NCBI RefSeq assembly: GCF_014066305.1
Contig: NW_023501115.1
Location: forward strand, 62,001 to 126,000
Length of the DNA: 64,000 bases
Reading direction: 5' to 3'
Origin: Letharia columbiana
Lineage: Eukaryota; Ascomycota; Lecanoromycetes; Lecanorales; Parmeliaceae
Position 1 is the first letter of the stretch; each line of letters starts with the position of its first letter. A model generated the notes under the pieces. The model was given only the letters and a program-made list of their open reading frames with translations. It was not told where the DNA came from and did no database searches. A program made the position numbers and the translations under genes. Shown here piece by piece: positions 23,262-35,400 of this stretch.

Positions 23262-23797
23262 GCCGGTCGTCTTTGTCTATCTCTCTGGTCTGCTCATGAG
23301 AGTCACCCGTCCCTGCCAGCAGCTTGAGTAGAAACAGGCGCTCCGGGATGTCTGACAAGTCACCGCCCTTGATAGTGGTGCCACACAAGGCTAACGGCTC
23401 TGGATCGCTCGCATCCCACGTACGCGTGGCTACGAATGAAAGAAAAGTGAAATGAAAGGGAGGTGCGGGGGCTATTATGAGTCTCTGTCTCTAGACGACT
23501 AGGACTGCTTGTGCCATTAGCGTTCTGCCATAATCATGTATAGAGATAGCCTAAAAGCTGCAATGAGCATGATAGACAGGAACTATCTCGATATAAAATG
23601 TTGTATTGTGCCTGCATGCGACCTGCATTTCGATTGCATGCCTCTGGAAGGTTTGCTGCCGGCGGATGCGGCTCCGCCCTGCCGATCATGAAGCTTCTCG
23701 CAGTCTCGCCCGAAATGGCCCTCAATTCTAAGTCTTTCTCCAAAAGCTTTTGTGCTTTTTCTCAATGTAATGTTGACAATCATTCTGACAGCTACTT
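23262..23797. other. Intergenic region, promoter of the sphingoid base kinase
   Basis: 536 bases between two plus-strand genes, holding the SEC26 3' UTR and the next promoter. An ORF of about 99 codons across 23598-23894 overlaps the real start in another frame and lacks any family signature. No repeat was seen. Confidence 0.45.
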
Positions 23798-25438
23798 ATG
23801 GCACCGATGTCTTTGGCAGACAGCGACCCTTTTGTCGATCCTGTCGACACCGTCGGCGATCATGACTACAGAGAGGCATGGACGCTTCCAGTAGGCAGAA
23901 GTGCCTCCCTGACCTTGGCCACTGACTCTCTCATTGTTCTAGGTATGCAAGACCTTCGTGATCCTCTAGATGGGGTTCAGAAGCTGATGGCTGGATAGAT
24001 GAGGACTTCACGAGACGAGAGACGCGCAATTGCTGTGGTCTTCTACCTTCCAGTTTGGAACCCGAATGCAACTGTCGCTCCCCGACACGAAGCTGATCTA
24101 TTCGCAGAGGCTAAGACCACTCAAGCAATACCATTCTTCAACATACTATGGGCCGAGCTGTCAGACTTCGACATAAATGTCCAGTATGCTAAACCCACAG
24201 CAAAGAACGTCGTCCGGGTAGCCGCAGTCAACTACCTTGTCGAAAAGCCTCAGCGCAGCTATGCACAATCCTGGGTCACGAAGCTGCTGGATCGTGCTTA
24301 CGGTGAATCGCAACGGAAAAAGCGGATAAAGGTGCTCATCAACCCTTTCGGCGGGAGTGGCAGTGCTCAAAAGTGGTACCTACGAGACATCGAGCCCATA
24401 TTTGCAGCGGCGCGGTGCGAAATAGATGTTGAGAGGACTTTATACCAAGGACATGCTGTCGAGATAGCAGAGAATCTGGATATAGAGGCCTACGATGTGA
24501 TAGCTTCATGTTCTGGCGACGGACTACCACATGAGGTGTTCAATGGCCTGGGCAAGAAAAAAGATGCCACAAAAGCGCTCTCCAAAGTGGCTGTGGCGCA
24601 GCTACCATGTGGAACTGGAAATGCTATGAGTTGGAATTTGAATGGAACGAGCAGTACAAGTATCGCTGCTTTGTGTATTGTCAAAGGCATCCGGACGCCA
24701 CTAGATCTGACCTCCATCACCCAAGGCGACAGACGAACTCTATCTTTCCTTTCCCAATCACTGGGTATAGTGGCAGAAGTCGACCTAGGAACAGAACATC
24801 TTCGATGGATGGGCAGCGCAAGATTCACATACGGCTTCCTTGTCCGCGTGCTACGAAAGACGGTTTACCCTTGCGATCTATGGGTGAAGATTGATATACC
24901 CACTAAAGGCGCAATCAGAGAGCACTACCGGAAAGAATTGACCAATCAAGCTCCAGTAAAAGAAAGGCGAGACTCCAATGACACAGAGGACCCCGCCCTC
25001 CCAGAACTGCAATATGGCTCCATCGCCTCCCCGCTCCCCTCTACGTTCACAAACATCCCCTCAGACAACGTCGGCAATTTCTACGCCGGCAACATGGCCC
25101 TCATGGCTCCAAACGCCAATTTTTTCCCCGCTACCCTTCCCTCAGACGGCCATCTCGACCTTATAACTGTTGGCGGCGACATTTCACGCCATAGTGCAAT
25201 CAAGTGCTTCCTGGCCGTCGAGAATGGGGGTTTCTTCGACCTCCCTCAAGTCAATTATCGGAAAATTAGCGGATATAGGATAATCCCGCGGGGACAGAAG
25301 GGAGGGTATATAAGTATTGATGGGGAGAGAGTCCCGTTTGAGGGATTCCAGGCGGAGGTGCATAGAGGTTTGGGAACTGTGTTGAGCAAGACTGGGCATC
25401 TGTATGAGGCGGACGGTGTGGTGCCTAAAACTGGCTGA
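23798..25438 (+). CDS. Sphingoid long-chain base kinase (LCB4/sphingosine kinase family)
   Basis: Exons 23798-23942, 23999-24052 and 24108-25438 give 509 aa, with introns of 56 and 55 bases. The second donor is GTTTGG, off-consensus but fixed by frame and conservation: it joins NCCGLLPS to KAKTTQAIPFFNILWAEL. The diacylglycerol kinase-type catalytic domain shows VLINPFGGSGSAQKW (nucleotide-binding loop), SCSGDGLPHEVFNGL (catalytic SGDG), LPCGTGNAMSWNL, VAEVDLGTEHLRWMGSARFT, and near the end GNFYAGNMALM, DGHLDLITV and GYISIDGERVPFEGFQAEVH. The enzyme phosphorylates sphingoid bases with ATP, producing the signalling lipid that is later cleaved by a lyase. No signal peptide is seen and membrane association is likely peripheral. 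The first ATG (23798) was chosen, and a second at 23807 is also possible. Confidence 0.93.
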
Positions 25439-25719
25439 GGGAAATGGAGTGAGAATCGAGGCTTGGCTGTACATGCTGTTTTGCTCTTCGATGATACCCG
25501 TTGGCATTTTGATAGATGGGTGATCTTCTTCATGAGGATTATGGATGGAAAAGCCGCAGGCGTTTAGAGGCTTTTCTCTTCTAGTACGGAGTTCAAAATG
25601 GAATACATATATATATATGCATGAGCAAAGATAAGCAAGAGGCAATGTCTTGCCTTCAATTTGGCTTGCACCTAATCTTGGGTATCAACGTATCATGAAA
25701 TCGTATCGTCTTCCGTATC

Positions 25720-26899
25720 TCACTCCGTAAAGCCTTCGAATTCCTCTTCCTCATCACCTCTACGATCCTCTCCGTCATTTCCTGTCCTCTCTTCTATCCC
25801 CTGCGACCGCTCATCCCCCAATACCTCCCTGGCCCTCTCCCTCACAACCTTCGTCCTCCCCTCTATCCTCAACCTCTCAACCGGCCTCATAACCCCCACC
25901 CCCTCCCACTCATCCGTCTCCAGCAAACCGTCAACCCACACATCAAGCACGTGATACCTGACCCCATCCGGCACCTTCCCATCACCCGCACTCAACGCCC
26001 CGATGCCATCCTCGCTCCTCGCTTTATAGACCCCCTCCAGCAAATCCAAGTACCCCGTTACTAGTTCCCTATTCCATGCGTGCTGCTGCAGATATTTGAA
26101 CGAGTAGGCGATATATTGTCGTAGCAGGTATAGATACTTGTCGAGGCGTAGTGAGGGAATTTGGGACCAGTAATGGATAATGGTTTTCCAGAAGGCGTGG
26201 AGGAAGGGGAGGAAGAGGGTCGTGGGGAGCGGGAGGAGGAGGGATGCGAGGGATTTGGAGAGGCGTTGTTGGGGGATGGGGCGGTCCGTGTGGAAGATGC
26301 CTGTACGGTGAGATGAGTACCGTAATTTGAAGCTTGAGCCCGGAAAGGGGACGACCTACAGAAGAAGAGACCTTTCCAGATCTTCAGGAGCTCGATGGTA
26401 GTGAAATTACGACCGGAGCAGAGGTAGGTTTGTAGGGAGGAGAGGGCCTTTTCACGGGTTGGGCGGTCTGTGGGGTAGTGCTGTTAGCGATGCTGTTCAA
26501 GCTGTAGCATTGTTAGATAACCAGAAACGGAAAAGATACACAAGATGATACTGCTATCTAGCCGAGGGACATGAGGGTATTAGAGAATGCATCTATAAAT
26601 GGTCGTGATGGCATTTAAACTGTGTAATAGGAATGATATTGCTATTCGATCTTGCACGAGATACAAGACAGACAAAAGCAGTGTACCAACGTTAGCAACG
26701 AACATTTGTTCTCATATACAACATATATGTGAAAGTACATCATGCCTCGATGTTCTTTCAGTCTAACATCTTGACCAACGGGACTGATCCTATGATTTCT
26801 ATCCCAAGCAATGCAAATCAAGATTGCGAAGCTACTCATGTACGTACCATTTGCTGCCAGCTGTTTCACAAAGGGCGTCTCTTGTATGTTTGAAGCCAT
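25720..26899 (-). CDS. RRP1: RRP1/NOP52-type ribosome biogenesis protein
   Basis: Complement exons 26848-26899, 26360-26467 and 25720-26300 give 246 aa. The ATG at 26899 begins MASNIQETPFVKQLAANDRP, and the family sequences follow: TREKALSSLQTYL, ELLKIWKGLFFCIFHTDRPI, HYWSQIPSLRLDKYLYLLRQ and WNRELVTGYLDLLEGVY. RRP1 acts in the nucleolus on 27S pre-rRNA processing for the 60S subunit. The acidic tail (DEEEEFEGFTE) is typical, while the basic C-terminal extension of larger homologues is absent. The first intron is 380 bases, the longest I model in the window; the second is 59. The gene converges with the sphingoid base kinase, 281 bases apart. Confidence 0.93.
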
Positions 26900-28091
26900 G
26901 GCTGCTTCCCTAAAGTCGGGATGGACTGTTGAAGGTAGGAGTGAGTACTAGCACTAAGCAAAGAATTTTGCTGATCATGATTGGGGAAGCAGCGCTGCCG
27001 TCCGAATAAGCGTGGAGCTACGGACCGCTAGCCACTTGGATCTAACTTGCCGCAGTATCGCGCATCGAGACCGCCGCGATTCACTCTGAAAATCGAGAGG
27101 AAATGGAAGCATGCCGGGTATAAAAATCGGAGAAAAGATTAAAGAAGGTCGCGGAAGCTATATGCGACTCGTGATCCGGAAACTCGATCTCAGGATTGTT
27201 TAGTATTATGGGAGGTTCCTAGTACCTGTAGGAGGATTCCGATTCACTGCGACTCAGGCTAGAAGTCTGTTGGGTATAAAAGTCGGAGAAGGGTTTGTGA
27301 TGTTGCATGCTGCAGCCCATTATTGAGCCGTTTCATTGTGTGCAACTGGCTTTATCCGGACTGGTATTAAGTTGATGACACTTGTCCCGAGAATCTGACG
27401 CCGGACGCTAACATCATATGAATTCTACGAAGGTTTCAATACTATGGCAATTCGTTCTTACAGAAATGATCCCCGACTCAAATGAACCGTTCGAGTGTTG
27501 CCTCTACGACGAGCAGTCAGTGAATATGTAGTCGATTGTAATCAATATAGGTCCTTCTGAGAGTGTGATCACTCTTATCTATGTATTATTATCCAGTCGC
27601 ATCTATCTTAGCGGATTGAATATTCAAAATCAAGCTATGAAGTAACGACAATGGCTGTAAACATGACTAGAAGTATCGTCTGGAGTCGAACGCGAGTACG
27701 CTGTTAATTTTACAGCTTATTCAAGCGATCGTACTTTCAATCGCTATGATTTAGAACATAAGGGATAAAATAATAATAAAAGATCTAGAGTATATATTTA
27801 ATATGTAGAAAGTAATTAACGAATAGAGTTTAGCGCCATCGCTTTATACTTTCACTATAAGTCAACGACTGCTCTCAGACTTATTTAATTCTCTCTTTGC
27901 TATTTAATAATCTCGACTCTCGATTCGACTTATCTTTCTACAAGCTATATCCCTTCAATCAATTGACTCTGCACTTTAGTTTTATCAATGCTAAATATCT
28001 CTCAGACGAGCCCTTAAAGTCTTTCATCAGTGATAAGAATTGATAGTATCGACATTGAAAGGAGATACAAAATCCTTAATCTCGGTTTAAA
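26900..28091. other. AT-rich intergenic island between RRP1 and the H3K9 methyltransferase
   Basis: This 1.2 kb holds the divergent promoters of RRP1 and the methyltransferase. The right half, from about 27540 to 28260 and reaching into the first methyltransferase intron, is visibly rich in TA, TTTAAT and AATAAT words compared with neighbouring DNA. The left half carries a decayed direct repeat (listed separately). No open frame over about 60 codons fits a protein. The composition fits a repeat degraded by repeat-induced point mutation, but I could not name an element. Confidence 0.5.
27078..27294. repeat. Diverged direct repeat, two copies about 160 bases apart
   Basis: Copy A (about 27078-27142) and copy B (about 27241-27294) both begin GATTCACT. 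After a 25-35 base gap both contain GGGTATAAAA(A/G)TCGGAGAA. The intervals between matching words are 163 and 156 bases, which points to an old duplication with small indels. Confidence 0.65.
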
Positions 28092-30070
28092 ATGACTTCA
28101 AACGATGTTAAGGTACGTTTTCTAAGCACTTATTCAATGAGATGTAATTCTTACAATATTTACTCGTATTTAATACTAACGAGTTTCCACGTACTCTCGT
28201 AATTTGACTCTATTTAGAGAGATCTTTGCTAACAATCTCTCCTATATCTCAGATACTTCCATGGAAAAAGTCACCGTCTATTAAGGTATTATTAATGCCT
28301 TTCAACGTTCCCTGCAAGTCTGTCAGTACATAGTATTAATCTGATATTCTCAGAATTCGAACAGTCCCACGTCATCAAAATGGAGCGACTTTACCTCACA
28401 TAGACCCTCAAATAGCGCATCATTTGCTCAACCATCAAGTGCAGAGACCAGTCCGCGCTCCAAACTCGAGATTAGGTACGTTCAAAGCCTATACTATCGT
28501 AATGCGTGCGTTTAACAGCGGGTTTATCAAATAGGACACGAGGTGTCACCCCACCCTCGCACCCACTAAGCTTTCAACGACCGCAAATCACCAGTTCGCA
28601 ATCTCTCCCTATTGCAGCAACACACCCTTTGATATCCTCAAACACACCGTCTCTACCTGGGACACAGCCTTTCACCCCAACAACGTCTAAGAAGCGCGTC
28701 TTTGGCGAGATCATCGATCTTACTATCGACGACGATGACTTCGAGCTGCCAGAACCTATTGAGCCCAAAAAGTCGAGGAGCTCCAGTCATTCCACTGAGG
28801 CATCCACCGAGGCGAGGACTCAGCAGCCGGAGAATGTCAAAAACGCTTCTTCAAAACCCGGTAAGATGCACCCCCTATTTTACTCTAAAGCTGCATACAA
28901 TTGTCGACTTTAGCTGTAACAAAATTTGATTAAAAATGATAATTGTATCCTAAAATATAGTACTAATCATATATAATAGTTCTCAAACTTAGACATTCGA
29001 AGACGAAAGAGAAGACTCTATATTCCCACTTAGCAAACTCTGGAGTCTCCTCTCGCAAATCAGCTCCTACGATTATCATACCGCCGCCACAGCCATCACC
29101 TCAAGAACGCCGGCGTATCTTTATCGAGAATCTCTCAGTACTCGACGATGTATCTGTAGTCAATATAGTTGACGATTCATCACCTCCTCTCGACTTTGAA
29201 TTCGTTACCAACAACATTCTCCGAGATGGAGTTCAACAAACGTCGGAAGATTTCATGATCGGGTGCAAATGCCGAAAAGACAACGGGCGCCACATGGGTT
29301 GCGAATATCTATCTTGTGAATGTCTGGAGGAGTCGGTAAATTCTGAGGGCAAGAAACGATTCCCGTACTCACAGGCTAAATTCAACACTGCCTGTCTAAG
29401 GGATGCATTCATCAACGGAAGGAATCATATCTTTGAATGCAATAGCCGCTGCAACTGTGACAGTAATTGCAAGAATCGAGTCGTGCAGCATGGAAGGAAG
29501 GTTGGACTGGAGATCTTCAAGACAACTAATAGGGGCTGGGGTACGTTTCAAACATTGCGGCGTGTATTAAGAGCATTCTACTTCGTACTAATCTAGTAAT
29601 CAGGACTTCGTTGTACGCAAAACCTGAAGAGGGGCCAATTCATTGACACTTACCGCGGAGAGATTATCACTCACGAGGAAGCAAACCGTCGCGGAGAAAC
29701 ACGCACCTCAGACCAGGAGATATACTTCATGGGTCTTGACAAGTGGGGTGAGAAAGATGGGGGTTCGCTGTACGTGTGTGATGGCATGCATCTAGGGGGG
29801 CCTACTCGCTTTATCAACCACTCCTGTGACCCCAATTGCGCGATATACACCGTCTCCTACAATCACTCCGATATCAACCTCTACGATCTCGCCTTCTTCG
29901 CGACAGAGGCAATCCCAGCTGGGACGGAATTGACGTTCAACTACGTGGATGATGACAAGACGGACATCATCACAGAAGAGAAAGCTGATGAGATGCAGAG
30001 GGAAAACGGTTATCGTCCTGCAAAATGTCTGTGTGGGAGTACCCGCTGCCGTGGATATTTCTTCACTTGA
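28092..30070 (+). CDS. dim-5: Histone H3K9 methyltransferase, DIM-5/Clr4/SUV39 family
   Basis: Exons 28092-28112, 28253-28285, 28354-28475, 28535-28860, 28980-29540 and 29604-30070 give 509 aa. The last two exons are secure; the first three, in AT-rich DNA, are less so. A pre-SET zinc cluster (IGCKCRKDNGRHMGCEY, LSCECLEES, FECNSRCNCDSNCKNRVVQ) precedes SET motifs: GLEIFKTTNRGWGLRC, YRGEIITHEEANRRG, TRFINHSCDPNCAIYTV, and AGTELTFNYVDDD for the usual ELTFDY. The post-SET is KCLCGSTRCRGYF with its three Cys. This set is typical of enzymes that trimethylate H3K9 and direct heterochromatin and DNA methylation. The 250-residue N-terminal part is Ser/Pro-rich, contains EIIDLTIDDDD (a SUMO-interaction-like motif) and shows no chromodomain, as in DIM-5. 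The protein is longer than DIM-5 (about 320-330 aa). Confidence 0.92.
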
Positions 30071-30698
30071 GGAATTCGAAGGGAGTGAAGAGCTAGGTTA
30101 TAGGTCTTTCTCAGGAGGCCATGAGGTTACAATCAAGAAGATCAACTTGGAAGGTTGCTGGCAGATCCACCTTGACAACTTATACGTCAGCATGAACAAG
30201 GGATCAGCGCTAGTCTCCAGTTATGGCACAGAGAATTGGCAGCTCAGTGGGCATTGGCAGCACATTGGGACAGCAGCATTAGTGGGAGGCATTCAGCATT
30301 TCACTTTGGAGCAAGGAATTGCTTTTCTCTTGCCGACATGACTACATTTTGGGAGGTCAGATCCTGCACGGAGCAGCATCAAGCATCTTAACAGAGGATT
30401 GGCGGAAGAGTACAACTTTTATTCATATCTCAGTCAAAAAACAGAAGGTTCAAAAACCTCCAGTCTCCCAAGCACGGTATCATGTACAAGCCTGTCATGG
30501 TATCACCCCTCGAACGCCCGCCCAAACAGATACGTTGACTCTGCAAACAGCACCCCCCTGTTCCGTGCCACCCCACGAAAAAAGCCATTCCATCAGTCCC
30601 TTACCCACCCCATCGAGCTCCACACCACCAAAAAATCCCCGTAACCCCAAGCCGCGCCGCCCCTTCTCTCATCACAACCCAGATCGATATCGACAGCC

Positions 30699-31022
30699 TC
30701 AAAACCCCCCATCCAACACCTCCCCGATGCCCAAACACCCCACAGCTTCGCACGGTCTCGGCTCCAACACCGTGGCCAGATCACCCCTCTCTTCTCCATC
30801 GCCGTCCGCCGCCGCAGCGAGGGACGTCCGCCTCCGTGTCTGTCTCCGGAGCAGGAGGACGCTGTTGATGCTGCGGATGGAGGCGGGGGAGGAAGAGGAG
30901 GAGCGGGTTGAGGAGTAGGAGGATCGTGGAGAGAGGGAAGGTGGTGGTGGGAGGAGTTGGGGTTGCGTTGGGGGGAGGGAGAATGGCGACATCGGCGTGG
31001 GATGGACGAGGTTGAAGGACAT
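30699..31022 (-). CDS. Possible small hypothetical protein (107 aa)
   Basis: An ATG-initiated, intronless frame. The product has a Pro/Ser-rich N-terminal 50 residues (including PMSPFSLPPTQPQLLPPPP), an Arg-rich centre (LLLRRQTRRRTSLAAAADGD) and a less repetitive C-terminus with LATVLEPRPCEAVGC. It vaguely resembles small fungal proteins of similar layout, but I cannot name a family. The surrounding gap is otherwise empty and the frame lies in GC-rich DNA, where long open frames arise by chance, so this is tentative. Confidence 0.3.
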   Translation of the reverse strand: MSFNLVHPTPMSPFSLPPTQPQLLPPPPSLSPRSSYSSTRSSSSSPASIRSINSVLLLRRQTRRRTSLAAAADGDGEERGDLATVLEPRPCEAVGCLGIGEVLDGGF

Positions 31023-31095
31023 TTCGAGGTTGGCGTTTTGGCCTGTGTTGATGCACGTGTTTGGTAAGGTGTGGACTCGGTGGTAGCAGAGCGGA

Positions 31096-31119
31096 TTGCT
31101 TGCTTGCTTGCTTGCTTGA
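31096..31119. repeat. (TTGC)n microsatellite
   Basis: Five to six TTGC tetranucleotides in a row, upstream of the doubtful small minus-strand ORF. Confidence 0.8.
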
Positions 31120-32452
31120 TTGAGGAAGCGTTAGGTGTAGGTCAATGGTATAGGAAGCCGAGAGGTAGGTAGGAGACGCTTTTGAAAAGACTTCGAGTCA
31201 AAACAGGCAAAGATACTTGACAGAGCTAATCCAGGTATCTATTTCCGTCGTCTGAAAAGGAAATTCGTATCGCCCCGTATGACACCAACAGTGTACTCTA
31301 CCTCACAACAGCAGAACAAGCGAGAGAAACGGGGACCAGCAGCACCCCTTTCTACATCAAACCCATCATTTTGCACCCGCCACACGTTTGCATGCATAGC
31401 AATCTCCCCTTCCAATCTCCCCTCTCCGGCACCTATAAGCCTCAGGAGAGGTAATCGGGCTAAGGCCTACATACCTAACGACGGCCCATCTCCGGCCGCG
31501 CGTTGTCTTTCGCATCCTCCTTCCTTTCCTTCCTTCAAAACGCAATCATCCATTCCGTTCATCCTTTCACAACGAACACGATCAATTAATACGGGGAAGG
31601 CTGCGCAGTCAGCGTCGACAATCGGGGCTGCCGCTAGTCAGTGGTTTAATCTGGAGCTGAGACGTTTTGTTGGGTCGAGGCGGAGAGGGCGGGACGACAG
31701 GGGGGGTTTGGGGGGCTGAGACTATCCATCAACTGCTTGCTGCCACTTTGTTCCGCGCCCAAATTTGAATGCTACAAGAGACATGCCTTCGATCATGATT
31801 CCCATGTTACACATTCGCGCAGCATTTGATGACTAGGCACTGACGCTCGGACGTGCTTCTCCCATCATGGGTGGCAATATGTCGTAGCCAGCCCCGTGGA
31901 GGAGAGGGGCGGCTTGGGGAGAAGATTGAAATGCCGCGATGCTGACCCTGTCTTCATATAACTGTCCATTGCATTGCGTGGTTGGAAGAGATATACGGAG
32001 AGGGTTATGTCTGTATGGCGTCTCTCTACATGTGGTCGTCGCAGATACAGCACCATGTATAAACAATCAGGCCTTCCAGTTCCCGCCTTGCGTAGTGCAT
32101 GCAGAGCACCAAACAATCCCACCTGAGTCGCAGAGCCTCAAGATGATCGAAAGTGTAGACAAAGTCAGTGTTCGCCGAACACTAATTTACAGATCTGTTC
32201 GAGAAATAATGCCAACAAAGATGGAGCGCCAAAGACCCCAAAAGCGCATAGCAACGTGGTATATCCCCCCTCTCTTCGCCCCAAACACCGAGCCTCTTGA
32301 GCCTCAAACCCAACATGGAATAGAACAAGAACTCCATTCGCAATGCTTATGCCCAAAGTATCCCCTCCTATGCCATACTCATACAGCGATTCCTTGCCTT
32401 CACCATTTTGCCATAAAATACTTGCCGTAACGTCGTCAATCGTGTCTAAATA

Positions 32453-35400
32453 TCATGGTTCCGCTCGATGTGGCGGATCTGGAGTCACCCTTCGACTGCC
32501 CCTCCTCCTTGTAGCAGTACGACTCGGAGCCGGTGCCCTTGTGCCAGTCCTTCTTGTCGTAAAGCTGCGCCTTATACTCTCACCCCAAGCGCTGTTATCG
32601 AAAGTATCGAGCACGTTCTGCCTGTCGACCGAACTATTGGCTCTACTCCTTCCGGCCACCGGCGAACGATCGTCCCCTGCGCCATCATAACCCCATTGAA
32701 ACGGACTGTCGCGCGAAGGTGACGGCGAGTGCCCGAGATCTCTCTGTGGAGTAAGCGAAGGACTAACATTGCCGCTGTTATCTGATCGTGAGGGCGAGCC
32801 AGAGTCGCCGCGATGTCGGAGACCACTGGTATCGAGTGAGGGACGGCCTCTTGGACTGGCTTGAGACATACTCGCGAATGGCCCAGGAGTGGCAGGATCT
32901 TGCGGAGAGATGGCGTCTTGGTCGTCGACGAAGATCTCTGGCACAGCGAATTGTGGAATGTTAACCATGCGGGCCGAATGACGGAAGTCGAGACGCGATC
33001 TGAACTGGCGAGACCAGAACATCATGTCAAAGAAGCCCTTGACGACACGACGGCGGACTTCCTCCTCAACTCGTTGCAGACGAGCACGCCGGCGGAGGTA
33101 TTCTTCTAACCGTAAGGACTTGCTGTCCGAGATGACATTGTAATGAGCAAGGATCATGAGACAGGATGTAAAATTGATGCCGCGGTCGGGATGGGCGGAG
33201 ACCATCATTTCCTGAAAGAATACCTCCATGCGGTTCCGCCGACGTCTTGTGTCCACAACGTCGATTTTGCTCAGCTCGTGGTTAAGCTGAGCGAGGTCGA
33301 CGCCGTGTATGACTCCTGGCGGAGGGGTTTCGTTGCCTCTTGTCTCAACAGTGCAATTCTCAAGAATGCGGTGTACGGATTGTTCGCTGCCGGCATAAAT
33401 GCGCATCTCAAAAGCGCCCGACAGTTCTCCGAGCAACCGAGGGAAGACGTCCTTGGAAATCCAACCGGTGCCCTCAGGATCGTAAGTAGCCCAGGCCTGT
33501 TTAAATCTGCGGAGCTCCTTCCGATTGATCACAGCTAGCCCGCTGCTCCTTTGGTACACGTACGAGAAACTCTCGAAGATCAATGACACGAACAAACTGA
33601 CAAAGATGTACATACTCAGGATGTTCCAAGAGATGAACAGAGCCCGAGCCCATACGGCGCTGCCACAATCGCTTTCGTAGAACAAGGGGGACGCGACGCA
33701 ATTGGGATAAGTGATGGTTGCGAAGTCTTCCATGATCTGATTCCAACCTTCACCCATACTCATTCTGAAGAGCAGGATAAGAGCTTTAGGAACATTGCGG
33801 AAATTGATGTTTACATTCTCTAATTTGCCGAACCTGGTAAGACCAAAGGTCTGCGTAAGGGCAATTGCGTATACCAGGAACAGCACAAACCAAGTCGCCA
33901 GTAGATTACCAATAGCAGACAAGGAAGCTGCCGCTGTCTTGAAAAGCTGGTCAAGCTGATTGTTGCGAGGAATGAGCAGCAGGGCAATTGACACTAAAAA
34001 TAGCTTGTGGAGCTGACTGTAAGTCTGGTCGTTGTACTTGGAGAGGTCGAGGAGCGTCGTGATGACAGTGCCGGTGATGGAGAGAATCGAGTAGAGGTCC
34101 CAGGAGCTCCTACTGAATCTCTTCCATGTAAGTCCGACGACGCGTACAAGGACATTAGCTATATACACAACTGTGAAGGCCAAGAATATGTAGTCTAGCA
34201 TGGTTAGAATATATTTCGTCATATCCCCTGAGTTAACTCATCACATACCTCTCAAATGCTGCCACCACAGGGGTTCGGGGTAGAATTCCGTGACCAGCAA
34301 AACAAGGTGGAGAAATAGGATCGTGGTAAGCAACCTTTGCCACCTTCCATGTTTCTTGACAGCGATTCTGTAGCACCAGCCTCTAAAGCCGGATTCTGAC
34401 TTACTTGATGGGCGCTTCGACGGTGAGATTTGCCGTAGGAGCTTTCGCAATTCCAGCCACGATCGCTGGTCGGCTGTCAAGAATGCGACTCCTGTCTGTT
34501 CCGTGTAATTGCGCATAAACACAGAGACAAACAAAGTCAGCACGAAGACGGCTCCCAAGAGATTGAACGCAATGAAGAACACAGCATTGCCCTGGGAATT
34601 GTAAGATGGGATGGCGGTGGCGGATACTCCACGACCACCCGAATAGATTGCTGTCCACATCACATCTGTCCACCCTTCTTGGGACACGATTTGGAAGAGT
34701 ATGCTGAGCGAGCTTCCGAATGTGTCGAAGTTGTAGTATGGGTTTGCACTTTGTCTCGGTCCCCACACATTCCAGTTGTAAGGGGTGCTATTGTATTCGC
34801 CGACGCAGTCGTCAAGGGTATTTATGCTGGGATCGTTACACCCTCGCATCCGCCCATTGAAGAGGTTGAGGCCATAGATAGCGAAAGGAAAGAGCAAGCT
34901 GAGAGACACAAAAGCGGCCTAGACAGCGCTTAGTCCCGCTCTGTCAAAGTGCGATCAATTTTCACTTACGGATACGACCTTCCAAATTCCCAAGACTATC
35001 ACCGAGTGGAACGTGTCTCTCGCACTATCGCTCACATTTAGCAGCCTCAGGGCCCTGAGAGCTTTGAAGGCTCCCACAGCGCGCGAAACAGCCCCATCCG
35101 AGTAGAGTGAAGTGATGACATTGATCCATAGCGTGACCAGGACAAGGCCGTCGATGAGACCCCAAGAGCTTCGGAAGTAAGCATTTGGCGTCCAAAAGAA
35201 CCCATCGGCAATGATCTTGATGAGGGCTTCGAGGGTGAACACACATGCAAACCCCATATCAGTCCAGACGAACCAACTTCTTGAGGTATAGTGACCAAGC
35301 TTTAGGAAGTATTCTCGCTGATATAGCGGAGTCGAAACGCAAGCCAGGAGAACCATGGCCACGATAGCAGCATAGATGAACGCCGAGAAGGCATACCAAA

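Larger units (their letters stand above)
30071..32452. other. 2.4 kb gap between convergent genes
   Basis: The methyltransferase ends at the left and CCH1 at the right, so no promoter is needed. It contains a doubtful 107-codon minus-strand ORF (30699-31022, listed) and a TTGC repeat. Several Pro/Ser-rich open frames look like composition artefacts. Nothing else is recognisable. Confidence 0.45.
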
